In this document: one piece after another, positions 1 to 7,269 of the stretch
Layout: every line of letters begins with the position of its first letter
How positions within the stretch are numbered: the stretch's first letter is position 1
NCBI GenBank assembly: GCA_002390225.1
Contig: DGOW01000015.1
Location: 1 to 17,077 of the forward strand
DNA: 17,077 nt
Direction: 5' to 3'
From: Gemmatimonadales bacterium UBA4456
GTDB taxonomy: Bacteria; Gemmatimonadota; Gemmatimonadetes; Longimicrobiales; Gaopeijiaceae
Notes under the pieces: generated by a model
The model's database searches: none
Told to the model about the DNA's origin: nothing
Seen by the model: only the letters and a program-made list of their open reading frames with translations
Program-made: the position numbers and the translations under genes

Positions 1-1235
1 CCAGAGGTCGGGCCGCGGTCGACGGCCTGCTGGAGCGGCTCGAGCCCCTGGCACCGCCTGGTGAGGGTCCCGTGCGCCTCGGTGAGGATGGGGCGTTCGA
101 GCCCGCGGCCAACGATGACGTGGCGGTGCAGTTGCAGGGAGTCCTGGCCACGCTCGGGAAGCTGGAACGTGAGCTCTCTGAGCTTCGGGGCCGACTAGAG
201 CTCGTGGAGGAGTGGATGGAAGTCTTGGAGGGGCGGTTACTGGACCTGCGCTCTGTGGAGCGCAGGCTGTCAGCCACGGTGCAGGGGCTGCGGCTGGTCC
301 TGGCTCCGGGAGACGACGCCAGCGCCTTTGTGCGTTGGCTCGAGTCTCGTGGACGCGGTCGCAGTGCCAATCTGGTCCTGGCTGCGGCCCCAATCGAGCT
401 CGGTGGTGTGCTCCGCGAATCGCTCTTCATGCAGGCCGAGACGACTGTGCTGACCTCCGCGACGCTCACGACCCGACGAAGCTTCGACTTCCTCAGGGGA
501 AGACTCGGCATCGGAGTCGCAGCTCTCGAGGATACAGATGAAGATGTGGAGGTGGATGAGCGTATCGTCATGTCGCCGTTCAACTTCGAGACGCAGGCGC
601 TCGTTGCGATCCCGACGGATCTTCCTGCGGCCGGCGGTGGCGATCCGGCTTTTGGTGACGCCACACTCGAGGTGCTCGAGAGCTTCGCGGCGATCACGGG
701 CGGCGGCCTTTTCGGACTCTTTACCTCCTACGCGGCGCTCCGCCGGGCTGCCCAGGGCGTGCGTGATCGGGGGCTAGACCGCTCGTGGCCGCTTTTCGTG
801 CAGGGTGAGGAGGACCGGCACCGCCTCCTCGACCGGTTCATCGACTCGGGGAAAGGAATCCTCCTCGGGACCTCGTCGTTCTGGGAGGGCGTCGACGTGC
901 CGGGAGATCCGCTGCGAGGGCTCCTCATTCAGAAGCTACCCTTCCGCGTACCGACGGAGCCCATCACGGCGGCCCGCATGGAGGCGCTCGAGCGACAGGG
1001 GCAGGATCCGTTTGCCAATTTCATGCTCCCCCATGCCGCCCTTCGACTGAAACAGGGCTTTGGGCGGTTGATTCGAGCACGAACGGACCGCGGCGCAGTG
1101 GTGATTCTGGACGATCGGATCGTGAAGCGCCGCTACGGACGATACCTCCAGGACTCGCTCCCGCCGGCCCCACTGGTGAAGGGGCCATGGTCGGATCTCG
1201 AGCGCCGATTGAGGAGCTTCTACAAGGACACGTGA
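1..1235 (+). CDS. DinG-family ATP-dependent DNA helicase, C-terminal part (5' truncated by window)
   Basis: The frame is open from base 3 through the left edge, so this is the C-terminal ~410 residues of a longer protein. The GTG at 72 is internal, not a true start. A stretch rich in charged residues and leucines comes first. Helicase motifs of the XPD/DinG superfamily 2 follow: LTSATLTT (motif III-like), GLFTSYAALRRAA, a GTSSFWEGVDVPG segment (motif V region), and QGFGRLIR with the arginine finger (motif VI), then VILDDRIVKRRYG near the end. These match the helicase_C_2 domain. Family members unwind DNA 5'-3', and many carry a 4Fe-4S cluster or an N-terminal exonuclease domain. Walker A, the DEAH box and any Fe-S cysteines lie outside the window, so the subtype (DinG versus YoaA versus an exonuclease fusion) cannot be decided. 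The family call is firm. Confidence 0.9.
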   Translation, partial: RGRAAVDGLLERLEPLAPPGEGPVRLGEDGAFEPAANDDVAVQLQGVLATLGKLERELSELRGRLELVEEWMEVLEGRLLDLRSVERRLSATVQGLRLVLAPGDDASAFVRWLESRGRGRSANLVLAAAPIELGGVLRESLFMQAETTVLTSATLTTRRSFDFLRGRLGIGVAALEDTDEDVEVDERIVMSPFNFETQALVAIPTDLPAAGGGDPAFGDATLEVLESFAAITGGGLFGLFTSYAALRRAAQGVRDRGLDRSWPLFVQGEEDRHRLLDRFIDSGKGILLGTSSFWEGVDVPGDPLRGLLIQKLPFRVPTEPITAARMEALERQGQDPFANFMLPHAALRLKQGFGRLIRARTDRGAVVILDDRIVKRRYGRYLQDSLPPAPLVKGPWSDLERRLRSFYKDT

Positions 1236-1327
1236 CACCCCCTTGGTCCGCTCGCGAGCGATTCATAGATTTCTGCCGTCGGAGGGGTGAAACCGCCGGC
1301 GTCCTCGAGCAAACGGCAGAAAAGCAA

Positions 1328-1528
1328 ATGAAGCGCATCCTCGGCATGGGTGTCGGTGTGGTCTACCTCGGCATCGCGTTTGGCGCGCTCACCCGGGCCA
1401 ACGATGGCTGGGCGACCGGATACAGTGATATCGGGTTCTGGTGGACCGTGATTGCAGTGCTCCTGACGATCGCGGCGTTTGGCGCTCTGATCGGCACCTG
1501 GATCCATACTCAGGAAGGCGGCAGCTGA
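1328..1528 (+). CDS. Small two-helix membrane protein, unknown function
   Basis: A 66-residue protein starting MKRILGMGVGVVYLGIAFGA. It has two hydrophobic segments, about residues 5-22 and 37-58, separated by a short polar stretch containing NDGWATGYSDIG. The tail IHTQEGGS is polar. I do not recognise a family. I chose the ATG at 1328 because it lies just before the first helix. The same frame is open back to an ATG at 1187 inside the helicase gene, but that would add 47 arginine-rich residues that look like helicase shadow sequence. No strong Shine-Dalgarno is visible before 1328. It sits 92 bp after the helicase gene on the same strand and ends 42 bp before a strong terminator, so it is probably the last gene of that transcript. 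Confidence 0.6.
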   Translation: MKRILGMGVGVVYLGIAFGALTRANDGWATGYSDIGFWWTVIAVLLTIAAFGALIGTWIHTQEGGS

Positions 1529-1570
1529 GTCTGTCGGGCGTAGCGAAATCGCCGAAAATACAGTACTTCC

Positions 1571-1605
1571 AGGGCCGTCTGACATGATCGGACGGCCCTT
1601 CTTCG
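1571..1605 (+). terminator. Intrinsic (rho-independent) terminator
   Basis: A perfect 9-bp inverted repeat AGGGCCGTC (1571-1579) / GACGGCCCT (1591-1599) encloses an 11-nt loop and is followed by a T-rich run TTCTTCGT. It lies 42 bp after the stop of the small membrane protein and 55 bp before the next gene, so it separates the helicase unit from the hydrolase-aminotransferase unit. The T-run is interrupted by C, as is common in GC-rich genomes. Confidence 0.8.
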
Positions 1606-1660
1606 TATCCATGCACCAGCCGGCGCCCTGCGCCCCCGACCGCCATCACACGGAGTCCCG

Positions 1661-2284
1661 ATGAAGACCATTTCCCCAAGCAAGATCGTCTGCGTTGGTC
1701 GTAACTACGCCAAACATGCCGCCGAACTTGGCGGAGAAGTCCCCGACGAGCCGCTCATCTTTTTCAAGCCGCCGTCGTCGCTCATCGGAGAAGGGGATGC
1801 GATCGTGATGCCGGCGATTTCCCAACGGGTCGATTTCGAAGGCGAGATCGGAGTGATCATCGGGAAGCGGGGACGGAACGTTCCCGCCAGCGAGGCCTGG
1901 GCGCTCGTGGAGTCCCTCGTGCCCGTGAACGATATCACGGCGCGTGACCTGCAGCGGATCGATGACCAGTGGGCCCGCGCCAAGGGGTTTGACACCTTTT
2001 GCGCAGTAGGGACGCCGGTTCCCCTGGCTGACGTCGCTCACTCGACACTTGGCGTGATCACAAGGGTCAACGGTGAGGTCCTGCAGGAGGGAGATGCGGC
2101 CGACATGGTGTTCGATATCCCCACGATCCTCGAGTACATCACGAGCTTCATGACGCTCGAGCCCGGTGATCTGGTCGCGACCGGTACCCCGGAGGGGGTC
2201 GCACCCCTGCATGACGGGGATGTTGTGGAGATCGAGGTGGTCGGCGTCGGTTCGGTGAAGAACCCCGTGGTACAGGGCGGCTGA
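1661..2284 (+). CDS. Fumarylacetoacetate hydrolase family protein (FAHD1-like)
   Basis: A 207-residue protein of the short FAH type, hydrolysing or decarboxylating 2-oxo-acids such as acylpyruvates or oxaloacetate in the cytoplasm. Visible hallmarks are CVGRNYAKHAAELG near the N-terminus with His19 and Glu22, which match the spacing of the FAHD1 catalytic His/Glu dyad. FFKPPSSLIG follows at 34-43. The metal ligands are Glu60 and Glu62 (VDFEGEIGVIIGK) and Asp91 (VPVNDITARD), and GDLVATGTPEGV lies near the end. GGAG lies about 8 bases before the ATG. The stop overlaps the start of the aminotransferase gene (TGATG), so the two are translationally coupled, suggesting a shared 2-oxo-acid/amino-acid route. 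The exact substrate cannot be read from sequence: acylpyruvase, oxaloacetate decarboxylase and oxaloacetate tautomerase are all known in this family. Confidence 0.88.
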   Translation: MKTISPSKIVCVGRNYAKHAAELGGEVPDEPLIFFKPPSSLIGEGDAIVMPAISQRVDFEGEIGVIIGKRGRNVPASEAWALVESLVPVNDITARDLQRIDDQWARAKGFDTFCAVGTPVPLADVAHSTLGVITRVNGEVLQEGDAADMVFDIPTILEYITSFMTLEPGDLVATGTPEGVAPLHDGDVVEIEVVGVGSVKNPVVQGG

Positions 2285-3447
2285 TGCCGAAAACCAACGC
2301 ACGCTTCGGCGCGCTCCCGCCGTTTCCGCTCGCCGAGATGAAGGCGATGCGGCGGAAGATTGAAGCTGCAGGGGTCGACGTGATCGACCTGGGGGCAGGC
2401 GACGCACCTTTGGATCCACCTGACGTCGCAGTTGAGAGGCTGGGTGAGACGGCGCATCTTAAGTCACACTCCCGCTATGCGTTCCAAGTTGGACTTCCGT
2501 CCTTTCGAGATGCCATCGCTGCATTTATGCAGCGCCGGTTCGGCGTGACCGTCGACCCCACTACCGAAGTGCTCCCGCTCATTGGGTCGAAGGACGGCTT
2601 GGCCCATCTCCCATTCGCGTACATCGGAACGGGGGACGCGGCTGTGATCCCCGATCCGGGGTATCAGTCCTATCTCGGCTCGGTGACACTCGCGGGTGGA
2701 GAGCCGTGGCTGGTGCCGCTTCGCCCGCAGAATGATTTCCTGATTCCGCTCGATGAACTGCCGACTGACGTCGTGGATCGGACCCGGATCCTGTACCTGA
2801 ACTACCCGAACAATCCCACCACGGCAGTTGCGCCCGACGAGTATCTGAAAGAGGCGATTCGGTTCTGCGCGCACCACGATGTGGTGCTGGCGCACGACAA
2901 CGCCTACTCGGAGTTCGGGTTCGACGGGTATCGACCCCGCAGCATCCTGGAGTTCGACGGGGCACGGGAGGTCGCGGTGGAGTTCCACTCGCTTTCCAAG
3001 ACCTTCAACATGACCGGCTGGCGCCTTGGGTGGGCCGTGGGCAATGCCGAGATGATCGCGGCGTTGACGAAGGTGAAGACGTTCATGGATACCGGACAGT
3101 TCATGGCTGTCCAGGCCGCGGGAGCTGCTGCACTCGAGAACGCCGACGCTTGGGTCCCGGGTAATATCGGCCTCTTTCAGAAGCGTCGAGATTGTGCGGC
3201 TGCCGCTTTGACGTCGGCCGGGTTCGATATCACGGTGCCCAAAGCAACCATGTACCTCTGGGTCCCCGTCCCAGGTGGTGAGCGGTCCGAGGTCTTCGCG
3301 ACGCGGGCGCTCGAGCAGGAAGGTGTGATTGTTCTGCCCGGAGCAGCCCTGGGAGCGGGCGGAGAAGGTTTCTTTCGGATCGCGCTCACAGTGGATGGGG
3401 AGCGACTCGAAGAGGCAGCGCGCCGCCTGGGTCTGGTGGTGTCATGA
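2284..3447 (+). CDS. PLP-dependent class I/II aminotransferase (LL-DAP aminotransferase-like)
   Basis: A 387-residue fold-type I PLP enzyme. The PLP-phosphate loop GSKDG is at 101-105. NYPNNPT at 173-179 supplies the conserved Asn177. Asp205, which contacts the pyridine nitrogen, is in HDNAYSEFGFDGY with Tyr208. The Schiff-base Lys239 is in SLSKTFNMTGWRLGW, including the conserved Arg. The overall style (LPPFPLAEM start, DLGAGDAPLDPP, SRYAFQVGLPSFRDAI) is that of the LL-diaminopimelate aminotransferase-like (DapL) branch. True DapL converts tetrahydrodipicolinate to LL-diaminopimelate for lysine and peptidoglycan, but this branch also contains aspartate and alanine aminotransferases. No other dap gene is in the window, so the substrate stays open. 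The start overlaps the upstream hydrolase stop by one base. The gene ends 59 bp before the next one. Confidence 0.85.
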   Translation: MPKTNARFGALPPFPLAEMKAMRRKIEAAGVDVIDLGAGDAPLDPPDVAVERLGETAHLKSHSRYAFQVGLPSFRDAIAAFMQRRFGVTVDPTTEVLPLIGSKDGLAHLPFAYIGTGDAAVIPDPGYQSYLGSVTLAGGEPWLVPLRPQNDFLIPLDELPTDVVDRTRILYLNYPNNPTTAVAPDEYLKEAIRFCAHHDVVLAHDNAYSEFGFDGYRPRSILEFDGAREVAVEFHSLSKTFNMTGWRLGWAVGNAEMIAALTKVKTFMDTGQFMAVQAAGAAALENADAWVPGNIGLFQKRRDCAAAALTSAGFDITVPKATMYLWVPVPGGERSEVFATRALEQEGVIVLPGAALGAGGEGFFRIALTVDGERLEEAARRLGLVVS

Positions 3448-3506
3448 GGGCGCCCGAATCGCGAACAGGCTGAGGAACCGGGGTTTGACCCGGGGTTAGC
3501 AAATCC

Positions 3507-4322
3507 ATGCGAAATCGGCCCAGACACGAAGGATCCATCACGGACCGGGCCTGGCTGGACAGTCGGGGCCTTGGTTCGCCACGCATTCGGGGTATCGCCC
3601 TGGGTGCGTCGGTGGCTGTGCATGTCGTGGGCATTCTCCTGTACATGATGGTTTCGGCCGTGCTGCAGCCCGATGCGTTTACGCTCCCGATCGATACGGA
3701 TCGTACGTCGGAGCAGGGGACGCCTCTCATTCGCCTGATCGACATCCTCCCCGAGGACCTGGAGCGGCCCGAGGAACCTGATGAACTGGCGGAAATCCGG
3801 GCTGGAGAGGCCGACGCCCGACGCCCGCTTATCGAAGGGATCCGCCTCGGCGAGATCCTCCCGCCTCCCAACAACGCGGCTGACCGACTGCGTCCGAATC
3901 TGGTCGATGCCCGCCTGTGGGCTGCACCGCCGCCGGAGTTCTTCGAGTTGTCGATCGGCCAGCGTGAGCAACTCCTCGTATCCGAGCGGATCGTCGAGTG
4001 GTACGACTCTGTAGCGATCGCGCGGGCTGCCGAAGACCGGCTTACCGACTGGACCTTTACGGACTCCAACGGAGGCCGCTGGGGTGTCGCCGACGGGAAG
4101 ATATATCTCGGAGACATTGCGCTTCCGCTGCCCCTGAACTTCGGAACGCCCGTGGGACACCGTGACATCGAGGCGCGCCGAGTCTTCGAGTGGGAGGAGA
4201 TCGAGCGGCAGAGCCAGCGCTACATCATCGAGCAGTCGTGGAAGGAACGCGCGGCAGCAATTCGAGCTCGCCGGGACCGTGAACGGGCTGCAGCCCAGGC
4301 AGATACGACGGGTAACCGTTAG
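3507..4322 (+). CDS. Unrecognised single-pass membrane protein with TonB-like N-terminus
   Basis: 271 residues; no family recognised with certainty. A basic N-terminal stretch of ~28 residues precedes one hydrophobic helix (about 29-53, containing ALGASVAVHVVGILLYMM). This is the arrangement of TonB/TolA-type proteins, with the N-terminus in the cytoplasm and the rest in the periplasm. An acidic, proline-rich segment follows (ILPEDLERPEEPDELAE, then ILPPPNN), then a folded-looking region of ~120 residues with WTFTDSNGGRWGVADGKIYL. The C-terminal ~60 residues are highly charged and probably helical (EEIERQSQRY ... IRARRDRERAAA). A classic TonB C-terminal domain is not evident. The ATG at 3507 has no good Shine-Dalgarno; GAGGA lies ~30 bases upstream. 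The gene sits between the aminotransferase and valS. The coding call is firm and the function unknown. Confidence 0.7.
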   Translation: MRNRPRHEGSITDRAWLDSRGLGSPRIRGIALGASVAVHVVGILLYMMVSAVLQPDAFTLPIDTDRTSEQGTPLIRLIDILPEDLERPEEPDELAEIRAGEADARRPLIEGIRLGEILPPPNNAADRLRPNLVDARLWAAPPPEFFELSIGQREQLLVSERIVEWYDSVAIARAAEDRLTDWTFTDSNGGRWGVADGKIYLGDIALPLPLNFGTPVGHRDIEARRVFEWEEIERQSQRYIIEQSWKERAAAIRARRDRERAAAQADTTGNR

Positions 4323-4517
4323 CAGGTAAGGGAGATCCCGAAGCGCGTGAGCACGGTTCTGATGATCGACCTGCGCTGGTTGACGGCTGGACCGCCGGAA
4401 ACGTCCTGAAGTCAAGGCCCGTCGGCGGTTCCGATGGGGGACGGGGACTGACATCTTTCGGGTTCGCCGCAGCCTCCTTCGGCGTGGCATTGATCCCGCT
4501 GACCCTAGGAAGTCGAC
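4323..4517 (+). promoter_or_regulatory. Structured leader region upstream of valS
   Basis: These 195 non-coding bases hold a 9-bp imperfect stem 4389-4397 / 4423-4431 (one G-U pair, loop 25 nt) and a 5-bp stem CGCCG 4465-4469 / CGGCG 4480-4484. The loop of the second stem carries CCTCCTT, an anti-Shine-Dalgarno-like sequence. The valS ribosome site AGGAAG (4507-4512) follows, five bases before the GTG. Aminoacyl-tRNA synthetase genes often carry regulatory leaders, so this may be one, but no known riboswitch or T-box consensus is satisfied. No convincing -35/-10 pair was found here. Confidence 0.35.
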
Positions 4518-7265
4518 GTGAGCAAGGAACTCGCCCCGCGTCTCGATCCACGAGCCATCGAGCCCGCGCGCTACAAGGCGTGGCAGGACGGTGGTCACTT
4601 CCACGTACCGGCGTCTGCGGTCCTGGAGGACGGGCGAGAGCCCTATGTCATTGTCATCCCTCCGCCGAACGTGACGGCGGCGCTGCATATGGGACACGGT
4701 CTGAACAACACAGTTCAGGACGTGCTTATCCGTTGGCGGCGGATGCAGGGCAGGGCCGCGTTGTGGGTTCCGGGGACGGACCACGCAGGTATCGCGACTC
4801 AGAACGTGGTCGAGCGGCGGCTCGCCGAAGCGGGGCACACGCGCCAGGAACTCGGCCGCGAAGCCTTCGTCGAGCAGGTGTGGGACTTCGTGGGCACGAC
4901 CGGCGGCACGATCCTCGAGCAGCTCAAGGCGATCGGGGCCTCCTGTGACTGGGAGCGCACGCGCTTCACACTCGACGATGACCTTGCTCAGGCCGTACGT
5001 GAGGTCTTCGTATCGCTGTACGAGAAGGATCTCATCTACCGCGGCGAGTACATCATCAACTGGTGTCCCCGCTGTCTGACGGCGCTGTCCAACGAAGAAG
5101 CCGAGGGTGAGGAAACCGACGGTCGACTGTGGCACCTCCGCTACCCGATCCCGGAGGCATCCTGGACGGCCGCCAAGACCGCGTCCGAGGCTGGCGCCGA
5201 GGCGATCGGCCAGTTCGAGGATGGCGGCTGGTACCTGACGGTCTCGACTACCCGCCCCGAGACGATGCTGGGTGACACCGGTGTGGCCGTGCACCCCAGT
5301 GACGATCGATACAAGGCGCTGGTTGGAGCGAATGTCGAGCTACCGCTGACCGGGCGCCTGATACCGGTCGTGGCGGACCGCCATGTCGACCCGGAGTTCG
5401 GGTCAGGTATGGTCAAGGTGACGCCGGCCCACGACAAGAACGACTTCGAGATCGCGGGACGCACAGGGCTCGACATTCTCGACGTGATGAGCCCGGACGC
5501 GCACATGACCGACAGCGCGCCCGAGGCCTTCCGAGGCATGGAGCGTTTCGCCGCTCGAAAAGCAGTCCTCGCGGCGCTCGACGCAGAGGGGCTGAGAGCC
5601 GGGGAGGACGTGCACTCGCACGCCGTGCCGCACTGCTATCGCTGCGGCACGGTCGTCGAACCTCGCCTGTCCGAGCAGTGGTTCGTGAGCATGAAGCCAC
5701 TCGCCGAGCCGGCTCTGGCCGCGTCCAGGGATGGCACCATCAACTTCACGCCGCCGCATTGGAAGCGTGTGTATGAGCACTGGATGGAAAACATTCAGGA
5801 CTGGTGCATCTCGCGGCAGCTCTGGTGGGGCCATCGGATCCCTGTGTGGTACTGCGACTGCGGCGAGGAGATCGTTGCACGCGAGGATCCCACGGAATGC
5901 CCGAAGTGCGGTGGCAGTTCGCTCCAGCAGGACCCGGACGTACTCGATACATGGTTCAGCTCGCAGCTATGGCCATTCTCTGTCTTCGGCTGGCCGAACG
6001 AGACGGATGACATGCAGGCGTTCTACCCGGGCCACACCATGGTCACGGCGCCAGAAATTCTGTTCTTCTGGGTCGCCCGAATGATCATGATGGGGTACGA
6101 GTTCCAGGGTGAAGCGCCGTTTACGGAGGTCTATCTGCACGGGACCGTGCGCGACATCAAGGGCCGCAAGATGTCCAAGTCGCTGGGCAACGGCATCGAC
6201 CCGCTCGAGGTCGTCGAGGAGTTCGGTGCGGACGCCATGCGCTTCACGATCGTGAGCCAGTGTGCCGTCGGGACGGACATCAGCCTCGATCACGAGAACG
6301 TCGAGGCTGCGTTCGCCAACGGTCGCAACTTTGCCAACAAGATCTGGAATGCCGGCCGCTTCGCGTTGATGAGTGTCGGAGACGCTCCGATCCGTTCCCT
6401 CGATGAGGTGCAGGCTGATCTCGGCGAAGAGGATCGCTGGATCCTCTCCCGGCTGGCGGCTGCTACCGATGATGCTACGGAGGGACTCGAACGCTTCCGA
6501 CTACACGAGGTGGCGGACGGACTTTACCACTTCTTCTGGGGCGAGATCTGCGACTGGTACCTCGAACTTGTGAAGAGCCGTCTGGGCTCCGACTCGGACG
6601 AGGCGGACCGGGAAGCCGCACGCACGACGCTCGTCACCGTACTGGACGGAGCCTTTCGGCTTCTGCACCCGATCGTGCCGTTCGTGACCGCGGAACTGTG
6701 GTCGCGCCTGCCGTGGCCGGAGGGTGCGGACCGACCGGAAGACCTGATCATCGCCCCGTGGCCGACCACCGCAGATGCGGACCGTGACGAAGCGGTGGAG
6801 TCCGACATGGCCGGCTTCCAGAGCCTCGTCACCGAGGTGCGTCGACTCCGAAAGGAATACGGCGTCGGCGAGGGTCAGCGGATCGCACTGATGGTGCACG
6901 GGGGGCCTACGGGCTTCTTCGAGTCCCTGTCGGTTCGAGCGGCTGCTGTGGAGCAACTCGCTAGAGTGAATCGTCTCGAAGCAGGGTCCGGATCAGGGGT
7001 CGGAGCAAATGCCGTCCTGTCCAACGGGGCGGAGCTGTTCGTCCCACTCGAGGGCGTGATCGATGTCGAGCGAGAGCGAGGTCGAATGGAAAACGAGATC
7101 GGTCGTCTTGCCGGCGTGTTGGCTGGTGTCGAGAAACGACTCGCGAACGAGAAGTTCGTGGCGAACGCTCCCGAGGATGTGGTGAACACCGCTCGCGACA
7201 ATGCCAGACAACTTCAGGATCAGGTTCAGAAGCTCCGCGACAAGCTCGTGGAACTGGGAGACTGA
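4518..7265 (+). CDS. valS: Valine--tRNA ligase
   Basis: Charges tRNA-Val with valine in the cytoplasm. At 915 residues it has normal bacterial ValRS length. The ATP-binding HIGH motif appears as HMGH at 57-60 within PPPNVTAALHMGHGLNNT, and KMSKS is at 551-555. The CP1 editing domain, which hydrolyses mischarged Thr-tRNA-Val, shows TTRPETMLGDTG from residue 244. Cysteine-rich zinc-ribbon-like stretches include CDCGEE...CPKCGG at about 444-466. An anticodon-binding helical domain follows. The last ~65 residues form the ValRS-specific coiled-coil arm (MENEIGRLAGVLAGVEKRL ... LRDKLVELGD). The start is GTG with AGGAAG five bases upstream. The lipoprotein gene begins within a few bases of the stop, so valS leads a run valS-lipoprotein-selA-gmhB. 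Confidence 0.97.
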   Translation: MSKELAPRLDPRAIEPARYKAWQDGGHFHVPASAVLEDGREPYVIVIPPPNVTAALHMGHGLNNTVQDVLIRWRRMQGRAALWVPGTDHAGIATQNVVERRLAEAGHTRQELGREAFVEQVWDFVGTTGGTILEQLKAIGASCDWERTRFTLDDDLAQAVREVFVSLYEKDLIYRGEYIINWCPRCLTALSNEEAEGEETDGRLWHLRYPIPEASWTAAKTASEAGAEAIGQFEDGGWYLTVSTTRPETMLGDTGVAVHPSDDRYKALVGANVELPLTGRLIPVVADRHVDPEFGSGMVKVTPAHDKNDFEIAGRTGLDILDVMSPDAHMTDSAPEAFRGMERFAARKAVLAALDAEGLRAGEDVHSHAVPHCYRCGTVVEPRLSEQWFVSMKPLAEPALAASRDGTINFTPPHWKRVYEHWMENIQDWCISRQLWWGHRIPVWYCDCGEEIVAREDPTECPKCGGSSLQQDPDVLDTWFSSQLWPFSVFGWPNETDDMQAFYPGHTMVTAPEILFFWVARMIMMGYEFQGEAPFTEVYLHGTVRDIKGRKMSKSLGNGIDPLEVVEEFGADAMRFTIVSQCAVGTDISLDHENVEAAFANGRNFANKIWNAGRFALMSVGDAPIRSLDEVQADLGEEDRWILSRLAAATDDATEGLERFRLHEVADGLYHFFWGEICDWYLELVKSRLGSDSDEADREAARTTLVTVLDGAFRLLHPIVPFVTAELWSRLPWPEGADRPEDLIIAPWPTTADADRDEAVESDMAGFQSLVTEVRRLRKEYGVGEGQRIALMVHGGPTGFFESLSVRAAAVEQLARVNRLEAGSGSGVGANAVLSNGAELFVPLEGVIDVERERGRMENEIGRLAGVLAGVEKRLANEKFVANAPEDVVNTARDNARQLQDQVQKLRDKLVELGD

Positions 7266-7269
7266 TCCC

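Noticed and set aside
1187..1327. N-terminal extension of the small membrane protein back into the helicase gene
   Set aside because: The added residues are arginine-rich helicase-shadow sequence, and a protein starting directly before the first membrane helix is more natural.
3473..3498. Repeat CCGGGGTT-TGAC-CCGGGGTT before the TonB-like gene as a terminator
   Set aside because: Only a 5-bp CCGGG/CCCGG stem can form and no T-run follows. It is mainly a short direct repeat, probably chance.
4380..4385. TTGACG as a -35 box for valS
   Set aside because: No -10-like hexamer lies 16-18 bases downstream; the sequence there is GC-rich.
4388..4406. A T-box riboswitch core before valS
   Set aside because: The match lacks one base of UGGNACCGCG, the stems around it do not form the expected antiterminator, and there is no room for or sign of a specifier stem in the non-coding leader. 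Kept only as part of a low-interest finding.
3177..5294. A 705-codon open frame on the minus strand across the aminotransferase end, the TonB-like gene and the valS start
   Set aside because: It runs antisense to three genes with clear protein signatures. Its own product is arginine- and proline-rich with no recognisable motif, as expected from codon bias in GC-rich DNA.
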